Positions 27,394 to 35,517 of a stretch of 64,000 bases of DNA are shown in pieces. Source of the stretch: Pelagomonas calceolata (taxonomy: Eukaryota; Sar; Pelagophyceae; Pelagomonadales; Pelagomonadaceae); NCBI GenBank assembly GCA_918797485.1, contig CAKKNE010000002.1:5732501-5796500 (forward strand). The letters run 5' to 3'. Position 1 is the stretch's first letter. Each line of letters begins with the position of its first letter. The notes below the pieces were generated by a model that worked only from the letters and a program-made list of their open reading frames with translations, ran no database searches and was not told the origin of the DNA. The position numbers were made by a program, and so were the translations under genes.

Positions 27394-28194
27394 ATGCGGC
27401 CGCTATTGACGCTCGCCGCAGCAATGCTCCAAAGCTCTCGTGCGCTGCAGCCCCTCGTGCAGCGCTGCTGCGCGGAATCGCTCGCGGGCTGCGCCGGCGG
27501 CCTCGCGAAGCAGCTCGCCGTCTACCCGCTCGACCGGGCCGCGACGCGATTGGAAACCAAGAAGGGCACCAAAGCCACGAACGTACAACAAGCCTACCGC
27601 GGCGCCGGCGTGTTGATGCTCTTCGCGCTGCCCTACGCCATCGCGTTCCACGTGCCGTTCGTCCTCGTCGAGAACGCGCTGCCCGTCGGCGACGCGGCCG
27701 CCCGAGCGTCTATCGCGGGCTTCCTGGCCGCGCTCGCCGCGGCGCCCGTTGGCGTGCCCGCGGAGGCCTGCAAGCGCCGCGTCCAGCTCGGCGCGCCCGT
27801 GAAAGAAGCATTGGGTGGCGGCCGGTCGCTCTACGACGGCTTCTGGGCGACGGCGGCGCGCAACGTGCCTTATAATGCGGCGGCCTTCGGGGCCTATCGT
27901 TTTTTAGAAAGGCGAAGCGTCTCTCCACTTTTATGTGGCGTCGGCGCGGGCGTGGCCTGCGCGGTCGCGACGCACCCCTTCGATGTGGTGGATGCGCGGC
28001 AGCAGACGGCGCGGACGTCCGCTTCCGCGGCGCCGCCGCCGAGCTTCTTCGCCCTGGAGACGTGGGCGTCGCTCGCGCGGGATCCCGGCGCGTTAATAAG
28101 GGGCCTCCTGCCGCGCGTTTTTGCATTGGCGCCGGGCACGTGGCTGTTTTTTGCGGTTTTTCGGCCCGTGCGGGATAGGTTAATGTCTGTATGA
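27394..28194 (+). CDS. Mitochondrial carrier family (SLC25) protein, 266 aa
   Basis: Inner-membrane or plastid-envelope carrier with six helices in three repeats. The signature motifs are visible: YPLDRAATRL in repeat 1, VPAEACKRRVQL in repeat 2 and HPFDVVDARQQ in repeat 3. The repeat 2 form (VPxExxKxRxQ) resembles S-adenosylmethionine carriers, so SAM transport is a reasonable but unproven guess. The start is the first ATG at 27394. A palindromic motif lies 175 bp upstream. An N-terminal stretch (MRPLLTLAAAMLQSSRALQP) could be a targeting extension. Confidence 0.85.
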   Translation: MRPLLTLAAAMLQSSRALQPLVQRCCAESLAGCAGGLAKQLAVYPLDRAATRLETKKGTKATNVQQAYRGAGVLMLFALPYAIAFHVPFVLVENALPVGDAAARASIAGFLAALAAAPVGVPAEACKRRVQLGAPVKEALGGGRSLYDGFWATAARNVPYNAAAFGAYRFLERRSVSPLLCGVGAGVACAVATHPFDVVDARQQTARTSASAAPPPSFFALETWASLARDPGALIRGLLPRVFALAPGTWLFFAVFRPVRDRLMSV

Positions 28195-28204
28195 ATTACG
28201 AGGC

Positions 28205-29482
28205 CTAGTCTGTACCGGGAAGCCCCAGGAACTGCGTCAGCGAGTCGCCCCTCCGATGACTCCGCGTCGCGCGCGTCGCCGACTGGAGCTCGTCGGCCGG
28301 CAACGCTATTACAAGATCAACGTTCCGCGCTACTAAAATCCCGGTCCTTCGGTCGCGCAGCTCCCGGGCCCAGCGCACGGCGTCAACAGCTTTCGGGCCG
28401 CCGAAGAAGCGAGGCACCGCCCCGCATCCGATAAAGTCGATTAGATAAGGTGCGAACGCGTGCGATAGAGGCACGCGCCAGTCGGACGAAGCCCGCGATA
28501 ATATACTGCACTCGTTCCTTTCTAGGATCTGGATCAACCTCTCGACGTCCGTGTATTGCTTCTGGTCCTCGACCAGATGGGCGTCGTAGGCCCGCAACAG
28601 CTCCTCGGCGCCGTGTGGATGCAGCTCCGTCTTGCCTGAAAAAGTGATGGGCAGATAGGCCGTCCCGCGCGGCTTGCCTATCCTCCTCAACCCGTCCGCG
28701 AGGATCTCGGGTCTTACCAGATCGGCGAAGGCGCTGCCACACACTAAATCAAAGGAGCCGAAGGCGTCCGCGTCGAGCGCATCTCCACAAACCACGGCTA
28801 TTGAACATCGCACTCCTCCTATATCACAGATCCCGTGTCTCAATCTTTCAAAACTCCGAGAGGCGAGCGGGTCCGCGTCCGCGGGCCACGGCGTGTTTTG
28901 GATCTGGAGCTTGGCGAGACCCTCGGCCAGGGCGTCGCGGTCCCTATCGACGGCCAGGTATTCGAAGGTCGCGAAGCCGGCGGCTTTCACGGCTTTCGCT
29001 ATCACCGGTAACAAGGAGAGCGTCCCAGCTCCCAGGTCGACGCACCGCGGCGGATTACCAGTCGCGAGGCGCTCCGTTAGCACGGCGAGGGCCTCTTCAG
29101 AACGGGACGCATCATCAATAGCCGCCTTCTCCCGAAAATAGGCGAGGCGGTCCACGGGCGACGCGGCACAGCACCCCAGGGCCGCGAGCGCCGCTCTCCT
29201 CACGTCGCCGTTCTGAATAGAGACGGTGCGCGCGAAGGCCTCGCGCGCGGGCGCGCGCGACGACAACAAAATGCCTTTGGGCCGGGGCATGTCGACGGCC
29301 GCCGCGGCGCCGCTCACCTGGATGTCGATGGGCCGCCAGCCGCAGGGCAGGGCGTCGAGCGGCCACGTCCCTTGCGCGTGCGTGACGCCGTCTCGTTCGT
29401 TTCCGCGCAGCGGCGTTGTGTTCAGGTCGTGGCTGTCTATTAAGAGTTGGTCGTCGTCATTTGCGAGCAGGTGGGCGGCCAT
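28205..29482 (-). CDS. SAM-dependent methyltransferase-like protein, 425 aa
   Basis: Class I methyltransferase fold. Motif I is CVDLGAGTLSLLPVIAKAV near residue 155, followed by EYLAVDRDRDAL (acidic end of strand 2) and FDLVCGSAFADLVRPEIL (motif IV region). The N-terminal 130 residues carry no recognised domain, and the C-terminal 130 lack signatures. The substrate is unknown. The start is the first ATG (29482). It lies only 10 bp from the convergent SLC25 gene and shares an upstream region with the small protein at 29844. Confidence 0.65.
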   Translation of the reverse strand: MAAHLLANDDDQLLIDSHDLNTTPLRGNERDGVTHAQGTWPLDALPCGWRPIDIQVSGAAAAVDMPRPKGILLSSRAPAREAFARTVSIQNGDVRRAALAALGCCAASPVDRLAYFREKAAIDDASRSEEALAVLTERLATGNPPRCVDLGAGTLSLLPVIAKAVKAAGFATFEYLAVDRDRDALAEGLAKLQIQNTPWPADADPLASRSFERLRHGICDIGGVRCSIAVVCGDALDADAFGSFDLVCGSAFADLVRPEILADGLRRIGKPRGTAYLPITFSGKTELHPHGAEELLRAYDAHLVEDQKQYTDVERLIQILERNECSILSRASSDWRVPLSHAFAPYLIDFIGCGAVPRFFGGPKAVDAVRWARELRDRRTGILVARNVDLVIALPADELQSATRATRSHRRGDSLTQFLGLPGTD

Positions 29483-29843
29483 TTGTGGTCTGGCACTCGC
29501 GAGCGACTGAGGAGAGGCCTGGCAGCACAGCCGAGTGCAATCCGCGATGCGGAGAAGAAGAGCTGGAGAAACAGTGTCTGGTGCAACCGTTGGTCCTGAA
29601 GAGTGCTGGCGCACTTGGAACAAGTTTTTTGTGCAATCACAAGGCCTACTCGCGCTATGCCAAAGCGTTTTTGCCGCGGATTAATCCGCTAGCGGAGTAA
29701 GACACTAGCAACAAAGCAAGCTAAGGCTGCCAAGCATAAAACAGGGCGGACGGCGCGCTATTGTTGCCTTAGCGACAACTGCTCGCCGCCGAGTTGCCTC
29801 TAGCACCGCTGTCCAAAGTACAGCTGCGTCCAGCATCGCTACG
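29483..29843. other. Divergent intergenic region
   Basis: No gene seen apart from the palindromic motif at 29688-29709. Confidence 0.45.
29688..29709 (+). promoter_or_regulatory. Palindromic upstream motif, copy 6
   Basis: GCTAGCGGA then GTAAGACACTAGC. It lies in the divergent region, 134 bp before the plus-strand ATG at 29844 and 206 bp from the minus-strand ATG at 29482. Confidence 0.6.
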
Positions 29844-30188
29844 ATGACAGCGAGCTCAAATGGGAGTGGTGCGGCAGACAGCGGAGGAGAGGCGCCCGCG
29901 AACACCGTGCAAGTAGGGGGCTGGACGCTCAGCGCTGATCTGTCGCCGGAGGCGATGGCGCAGGTTCAGGGCTTGATCAGCGGCATGCAAAACGAGTCGT
30001 CGGGCCCCGCGCGGCAGGCGGTCGAGCGGCCCGACGGCAGTATAGAGTTTCCAGAGCGGAGCGACGATGATAAGGCCGCGGCGGACGCGGCCTTCGCGAA
30101 GCTAGTCGCGCAACATCCGGGTGCGCGCGAGCTTTGCCCCGGCGTGTACGCCGTGCCGCCCGACGCCGTCGTGCGCGACGCCGAGTAA
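29844..30188 (+). CDS. Small uncharacterised protein, 114 aa
   Basis: Soluble, acidic, low in hydrophobic segments. The central part, VQVGGWTLSADLSPEAMAQV and the following short segment, looks structured; the ends look disordered. It closes with ELCPGVYAVPPDAVVRDAE. The start is the first ATG, and a palindromic motif lies 134 bp upstream, which favours a real gene. No family recognised. Confidence 0.55.
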   Translation: MTASSNGSGAADSGGEAPANTVQVGGWTLSADLSPEAMAQVQGLISGMQNESSGPARQAVERPDGSIEFPERSDDDKAAADAAFAKLVAQHPGARELCPGVYAVPPDAVVRDAE

Positions 30189-30270
30189 GATGTTCGACGA
30201 AAGACGAGTAGCACGCACCACCGGATGCACACAATGCCTAGGCTGGAGAGGCGTCGCACCGGACCTGCTT

Positions 30271-30294
30271 GCTAGTGTCTTACAGGCCGCTAGC
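30271..30294 (-). promoter_or_regulatory. Palindromic upstream motif, copy 7
   Basis: GCTAGTGTCTTAC then AGGCCGCTAGC, the reverse complement form of the consensus. It lies 156 bp before the sulfotransferase ATG. Confidence 0.62.
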
Positions 30295-30450
30295 TCGTCG
30301 GCCGCCCGCGAAAGACCTTTAGACGCTGCTTTAGACGCTGCAAGCGCGCGTTCTAAACTCACTGGATCTATCCTCTCCCGCGCACCATCCGTTTTGTGCC
30401 GCGGCCCACCGCTAGGAGACCAGCAGTCGCTGCCCATCACCTCTGAAGAG

Positions 30451-31509
30451 ATGATGAAGCGCGGCGCATTAATCGCAACACTGCTGGCCAGAGCCGCGGC
30501 GGATTGTACGATAGACGACACGACGCCCGTCACAATAATAGCGGGCGCCAGCCACGCCGGCGCCGACACGCTCCACGATTCGTTACGAAAGGCCTTGGCC
30601 CTGCCGGACCGGAAGCGCAACGAGGTCCACCATTTTAATGATGTAGCTTCTTATGGGAAGGGCAACGACCATTATTGGCAGAGCTTGGGCTGCACCGGCC
30701 AAGTAATGGTCGACGAAAGCCCGGGCTACCTCGCGCATAGCGTCGCACTGTTGAGGGCCGCGTCCCAAGTTCCTAGAGCGCGCTGGGTCGTGTTACTGCG
30801 GGAGCCCGTGGAGCGCGCGCTGTCGCACTTCATGCACCTGCCCCGGAAACAGGGCGGCGGCCAGGGCTCTCTGAAAGGTTTTATGGAGGCCATTGAGGAG
30901 GAACGGTCCTGCATCGACGCGGCCTTGCACGCGCGCGCGGCCCACGGCCACGCCGACATCACGCACGAGTCGGGAGACGCCCTCTACCCGCGCCTGGCGG
31001 CGAGGTATGCTTTTGAGCACTGCGCGGATCATCTGCCAGGGGGCGGGCGCCAAGCTAGGGCTCATGGGTCAGCACATTTCGGCAAGGAGCACGGGCTGCT
31101 GTCCTTATCTTTATATGCTCCTCAGCTTGAGCATGCAGCTAGGATGGCCTCGAAGATGGACCTCGCGAGTCCCTTGGTCGTCGTCTCGTCCAAGGCGTTC
31201 CACGACGACGCCGCCGGCACCGTGTCTGCCATTGTGGGAGCGTTGGGTTTAGGCTTAGGTAAAACGAGCAACGCGGCGCCGGCGTTCGTGGACCGGCGGA
31301 CGGAGCTGGACGCGGCCGCGGTGGAGGCGCTTGACTTATTATTTGAGCATCCGAACTGCGCGCTCGCCGCCGTCGTCAACAACCGGACGCTCGTGCCGCA
31401 TGCTATTGGATTGGAGCACGACGCGGCGTGGCTTCCCTTAGATATGAAGTGCAACGCGCACGGCAAGGCCGTGCACCCGCAGCCGCGCGTCGACCGCGAG
31501 GAGCTCTAG
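30451..31509 (+). CDS. Sulfotransferase-like secreted or Golgi protein, 352 aa
   Basis: Likely transfers sulfate from PAPS to a glycan in the Golgi lumen. The signal peptide or anchor is MMKRGALIATLLARAAADC. The 5'-phosphosulfate-binding region is VTIIAGASHAGADTLHDSLR, a variant of the GxxxxGTT/S loop; the 3'-phosphate-binding region is ARWVVLLREPVERALSHFMH, close to the heparan sulfate sulfotransferase pattern RxPxxRAxSxY. HFNDVASYGKGNDHYW and DESPGYL are also family-like. The start is the ATG at 30451 (a double Met); the open frame upstream is 5' flank. The acceptor is unknown; sulfated polysaccharides are typical of this algal group. Confidence 0.8.
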   Translation: MMKRGALIATLLARAAADCTIDDTTPVTIIAGASHAGADTLHDSLRKALALPDRKRNEVHHFNDVASYGKGNDHYWQSLGCTGQVMVDESPGYLAHSVALLRAASQVPRARWVVLLREPVERALSHFMHLPRKQGGGQGSLKGFMEAIEEERSCIDAALHARAAHGHADITHESGDALYPRLAARYAFEHCADHLPGGGRQARAHGSAHFGKEHGLLSLSLYAPQLEHAARMASKMDLASPLVVVSSKAFHDDAAGTVSAIVGALGLGLGKTSNAAPAFVDRRTELDAAAVEALDLLFEHPNCALAAVVNNRTLVPHAIGLEHDAAWLPLDMKCNAHGKAVHPQPRVDREEL

Positions 31510-31950
31510 GTGTCCCTGATTAAGTCTTTTTTACGTCACGGTGCTAGGATCAGTGGCGGCGGGCGCGCGCCGCGTCTTTCATCACGGAATACCTCCTTCT
31601 GGAATCCTCGTAACGTGCGGGGCGAAAAAACAACTCACGTCGCGGCGATGGCGCGATCAGGGCTATATTGTTACGGTGATAGGACTAGCGGGCGCAGCCC
31701 CTGGGGAAAGACATCGCACATCGCCGATTCCTCAAATACGGCTCCGGCGTGGAGCTAGCGGCTGTAACACACTAGCAATCGCTTTGCTTTTGCAAGCTTG
31801 CAAACTACCTTGCAAGCGGCCGGAGCGACGCGCGAAGGGCAGCTCCAAAAGCTGCTAGAGCTCCTCCCGGGTCGAACGCGAAGGGCAGCCCCGTCCTCCC
31901 GGGCAGGCGTGCGCCGGAAAAAAACAGCTCGCGGCGGCGGCGGCGGCGGC
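31510..31950. other. Intergenic region
   Basis: No gene seen. It contains the palindromic motif at 31754-31776 and, directly after it, the short repeat TTTTGCAAGCTTGCAAAC at about 31790-31807. Confidence 0.5.
31754..31776 (+). promoter_or_regulatory. Palindromic upstream motif, copy 8
   Basis: GCTAGCGGCT then GTAACACACTAGC. It lies 174 bp before the CDC50 ATG. Confidence 0.58.
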
Positions 31951-33345
31951 ATGGCGGCCGACGGCCTGTCGGCCCTGTGCTGCGCGGTCTGCGGCTACGG
32001 CTTCCTCGTGACCATGTGGCGCTGCCCGAAGGGCACGGGCGCGTACCAGCAGCAGCGGCTCCCGGCGTGGTTCCCGGTGCTCACGCCCATCGCCTACGTG
32101 GGCGTCTTCCTGCTCGTGGGCTGCGCGTTTCTCGTGGCCGTGAGCGGGGTCGTGGACACCCCAGAGGTGATGAGGCAACGGTACGACCCCAACTGGACGC
32201 CGGACGGCGTCGCCTGCGCGCTCGGCGCGACGTGCCAGGTCAAGTTTGAACTAAAGGAGGACATGGAGGCGCCCGTCTACGTCTACTACGAGATCGAGAA
32301 CTTCTACCAGAACCACCGCGACTACCTCAAGTCCATGTACTGGCCCCAACTACACTGGCTGAATACCAAAGATAAGTGCGAGTCTGACGACTGCGTGAAC
32401 AAGGACAACATTAACAAGGGGGAATACAATTATAATAGGGAGTACTGGGAGGAACTACTGAAGAGCAACTGCAAGCCCCTCTGGAAGGATAAAGGAAGGC
32501 ACCTGTCGCCGTGCGGCGTCGTCCCGAACACCATGTTCGACGACACCATACGACTTAACTCAATACGGACGACGCCGGGCATCACCATGCGCGAGGACAA
32601 GATCGCGTGGAAGTCTGATGTGAACAATGTGTTCCAGCAGCCGTTGGGCTTCGACTACGCGGTCCTCCCCCCGGAAGCGGACACGTCCGACGCCTGCTTC
32701 GGCACGCCCGGAACGGCCTGCGACGCGGCCATCTGCAACTTATACTTACCGACGCGCAAGGACGCGAAACGGGACTTCGAGGACAAGACGTCGTCAGACA
32801 ACTACAAGGAGTTCTGGAAGAAGGCGGATCTCGAGAGGTGCTTCGGGTATACCTGTAAGGGCGCGCCCGTCGACGCGAAGCGGAGCCTCGACGTCCCCTT
32901 CGGGGAAATTTGCAAAGCCGGCGAGAAGGCCGTGTTTGTGTACCCCGACCCCGACAAGTACCAGTACCTCTACGAGACGTTTCCGGAAGTGATCTCTCCA
33001 TTAGTAGGTGTGGAGAGCGAAAGATTTGCGGTCTGGATGAAGATCGCCGCGTTGCCGACCTTCCGGAAGCTGTACGGGCGCATCAACACTGACCTGAAGA
33101 AGGGCGATACATTGGCTTTTGATATTGACTCGCGCTTCGACGTCGACGCGTTCTCGGGCAAGAAGGCCATCGTCGTCGCGACGGCGGCGTCCTTCGAGAA
33201 CACGTTCCTGCTCTGGGCCTTCGTGACCGTCGCGTGCGTGTGCCTCGCGGTCGCGGTCTTCTTCGGGCTCGTCCAGGCCTTCGCGCCGCGGGTCATGGGC
33301 AAGGTGCGCTACTCCTGCCTCAACCCCAGACCCAAGGACGCGTGA
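31951..33345 (+). CDS. CDC50: CDC50/LEM3 family P4-ATPase beta subunit, 464 aa
   Basis: Chaperone and regulatory subunit of phospholipid flippases, needed for ER exit and activity of P4-ATPases. Two membrane helices bracket an extracytoplasmic domain: TM1 near residues 43-70 (PVLTPIAYVGVFLLVGCAFLVAV) and TM2 near 415-440 (LLWAFVTVACVCLAVAVFFGLV). Hallmarks are VYVYYEIENFYQNHRDYLKS, CGVVPNTMFDDTIRL, IAWKSD and FAVWMKIAALPTFRKLYGRI. Paired Cys and N-glycosylation-type sites lie in the ectodomain. The start is the first ATG; upstream frame uses TTG only. It ends 24 bp from the convergent FIST gene. Confidence 0.93.
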   Translation: MAADGLSALCCAVCGYGFLVTMWRCPKGTGAYQQQRLPAWFPVLTPIAYVGVFLLVGCAFLVAVSGVVDTPEVMRQRYDPNWTPDGVACALGATCQVKFELKEDMEAPVYVYYEIENFYQNHRDYLKSMYWPQLHWLNTKDKCESDDCVNKDNINKGEYNYNREYWEELLKSNCKPLWKDKGRHLSPCGVVPNTMFDDTIRLNSIRTTPGITMREDKIAWKSDVNNVFQQPLGFDYAVLPPEADTSDACFGTPGTACDAAICNLYLPTRKDAKRDFEDKTSSDNYKEFWKKADLERCFGYTCKGAPVDAKRSLDVPFGEICKAGEKAVFVYPDPDKYQYLYETFPEVISPLVGVESERFAVWMKIAALPTFRKLYGRINTDLKKGDTLAFDIDSRFDVDAFSGKKAIVVATAASFENTFLLWAFVTVACVCLAVAVFFGLVQAFAPRVMGKVRYSCLNPRPKDA

Positions 33346-33369
33346 GCACTAAGTTTGAGATCCATAGTA

Positions 33370-35067
33370 TTATACAGGGGGGTGTTGCGCGTCCTCGGCG
33401 CCGTCTAACCGTAAAACGACGGCCGAGCACGTAAAGCCCGCGACGTGGGCCTCGCCCTCGGCGACCGTGCCACCGCCCCTTTCTCTAAAGGGCGGCGGGC
33501 CGATCTCGCCGTTGCAGAAGCAGCCGACTAAAGGCAGGTTCCTCCTACCAGCTCTCAACGCCAGCGAGTCGCGGTTCGGCTTCAAATTGTGGAACCGCGC
33601 GCCTCTTCCAGAGCACGTGAACACTAGGCCGCCGAGCACGCTGAGCGTCTCGTCGAGGCCCGACCGCAGCGGCAATGCTCTAGCACCGCGAGATTTGCTC
33701 TCCAGCCGTAACGCGACACGACTGGCTTCGGCGGCGGCCTCGAGTTCTGAGACCGACGCGTCTGGCTCCAATGTGAGCCAGGCGCACCACGCGCCCTCGT
33801 CGACGTCGCCGTCCAACGCTAAGGAACCATCGTCGTCCAGATGCTGCGGTGTGAGTAAATTGTAGCCGTCGGTCGGCGCCTCGTCCTCGCCATCATAAGG
33901 TCTCACCCCAAAATATAAAGGCCGTGGCATGCGCCCCTGCGCGACGAACTGCTGCACTTCTCTCAATGAGGCCCCTGGAGACACATGAGTCGCTTCCACA
34001 GCTTCAAAGGGCGCTTCCTTGTTGTACCTCGACGCCTTGACTACTAGCGAGTCAGCCTTGCCCATGGTGACGGCGTGGCCCGGGCAGATTCCCACGCGCC
34101 ACGTCGACACGTCCGCCGCTTTGTAGACGTGGGGGCCCACGATCGCGGCGCCTCTGCTGACAGCGCTTGATGCCCGCGTCTGGCCCGCTATACTTAGTAC
34201 AAGACAGCCCGCTCCACTATCATCGCTGAGGTCCGGCCTTATTATGTCTCCATCATCTACAAGCAAAGCGCCGCCCATCCCGACGTTTCTCGCTCCCAAC
34301 AACCCGCCGGAAACCGCACACGGCGGGAACCCGGCCTTCGTCCAGGCCTCCCGGTTATCTTGGACTTTCTGCAACGCCGCGTGGGCCGCTCTTTGATCTT
34401 CACTTAATACCAGCATCAATCGAGGCGCGTGCTCGGGGCCGTCCTCGGGCCCGGGTAATTTACCCACGACTTCCTGGGGCGGCGCGTGGGGGTCGCCGAA
34501 GGGCGGCACGTACAGCGAGGACAGTCTAGCGCCGCCGTCCAGCCGGATCAGACCGAGGGAGATGGCGCCGTGCTCGTCGCGGGGCTCGACCTCGTCCACC
34601 ACAGACTGTGTCGCACCTAACACACCGGGAGCCGCGCCCCCCAGCAACACCGTCGAGGCTGGTAAAACGCTCCGGAGGGCCTCCCTAAGATCAGCCAGGC
34701 GCCCTGCCCAGCCTCCAGAAGCAAAGAGCACGGCAATGTGCGGCGGCGCCGGCGGCTTGATCTCGTTGATGAGCTGTTTGACCGTCGTCTTGATATCTGG
34801 TATTTGTTCTTGCTTGGGCCGCGGTTCTTCTTCCTTGCCCATGCGCTCCCGCGCGCGCCGCAGTAAAAAGCCGCCGATGCGCCGCGCCGCGCTTTCTAAT
34901 CTAGCGGGCAGCGCCACGGGCGCGGCGCCTCTTTTCAAAGCAGTGAGAAAGTAGGGCCGCGCCGCGCGGCTCCGCGCGGCCGCGCCCAGGATCTTGGCCG
35001 TCGGCGCCGCCTTGCTGCCGTTGCCGACGTAGCTTAAGATGACCTCCCAGAGGAGCTCGTCGTCCAT
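33370..35067 (-). CDS. FBXO22-like F-box/FIST-domain protein, 565 aa
   Basis: Candidate substrate-recognition subunit of an SCF ubiquitin ligase, or a FIST ligand sensor. The N-terminus MDDELLWEVILSYVGNG is F-box-like. The FIST N region follows with SGGWAGRLADLREAL and STVLLGGAAPGVLG; the FIST C region ends with FTCSGRGARFHN ... LPLVGCFCNGEIGPP, the hallmark GxxCNGEIGP strand-loop found in FBXO22. Length fits a fused F-box plus two FIST modules. The start is the first ATG. Its upstream region is shared with IQCH. Confidence 0.82.
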   Translation of the reverse strand: MDDELLWEVILSYVGNGSKAAPTAKILGAAARSRAARPYFLTALKRGAAPVALPARLESAARRIGGFLLRRARERMGKEEEPRPKQEQIPDIKTTVKQLINEIKPPAPPHIAVLFASGGWAGRLADLREALRSVLPASTVLLGGAAPGVLGATQSVVDEVEPRDEHGAISLGLIRLDGGARLSSLYVPPFGDPHAPPQEVVGKLPGPEDGPEHAPRLMLVLSEDQRAAHAALQKVQDNREAWTKAGFPPCAVSGGLLGARNVGMGGALLVDDGDIIRPDLSDDSGAGCLVLSIAGQTRASSAVSRGAAIVGPHVYKAADVSTWRVGICPGHAVTMGKADSLVVKASRYNKEAPFEAVEATHVSPGASLREVQQFVAQGRMPRPLYFGVRPYDGEDEAPTDGYNLLTPQHLDDDGSLALDGDVDEGAWCAWLTLEPDASVSELEAAAEASRVALRLESKSRGARALPLRSGLDETLSVLGGLVFTCSGRGARFHNLKPNRDSLALRAGRRNLPLVGCFCNGEIGPPPFRERGGGTVAEGEAHVAGFTCSAVVLRLDGAEDAQHPPV

Positions 35068-35517
35068 CTTTGTTGCGCGCCTGCTTGGGCTGGATGCTCT
35101 CTAATGCAGTATGGCTTCGTTTGTAACGCACAGGCCTCGGCGCAAGGCGAGATGTTGGCCACCGCTTGTCTGTGAGTCGAGTTGTTGGACGAACAAGGCT
35201 GACTGCCGTGCGTATCCCGCGGCGCGTCAAAAACAATGCCGCCTGCGGGCTGGGCTGCTTTTTTGCATAATTTGCTAAAAGTTGCTAAAATTTCTGCATC
35301 ACAAACGTCCTCGCGGGGTGACCACGGATAGCGAGCGACCCCTCGGAGGTCCCTCGTCTTTTAGCGCCTTTTGGCAGCGCGAGGCAGGGCCCGATAGCGC
35401 CGTCTCTGGCACTTGGCCCGGGCCCGCGGCCGCGGTGCCGGGCGTGCGAAGCTTGCGTCCCACTGGACGCCGTCGTCGCGAAGTCGCGAAGGGCTGCACC
35501 GCGAAGACAGGGCAGCC
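35068..35517. other. Divergent intergenic region between the FIST gene and IQCH
   Basis: No gene seen. An open frame entering IQCH from 35413 has no ATG. A short AT-rich direct repeat (TTGCTAAAA and GTTGCTAAAA) lies at 35270-35290. Confidence 0.4.

Noticed and set aside
30121-30450. N-terminal extension of the sulfotransferase
   Set aside because: The upstream frame overlaps the end of the small 114-aa gene and runs through the palindromic promoter motif. The ATG at 30451 starts a credible signal peptide.
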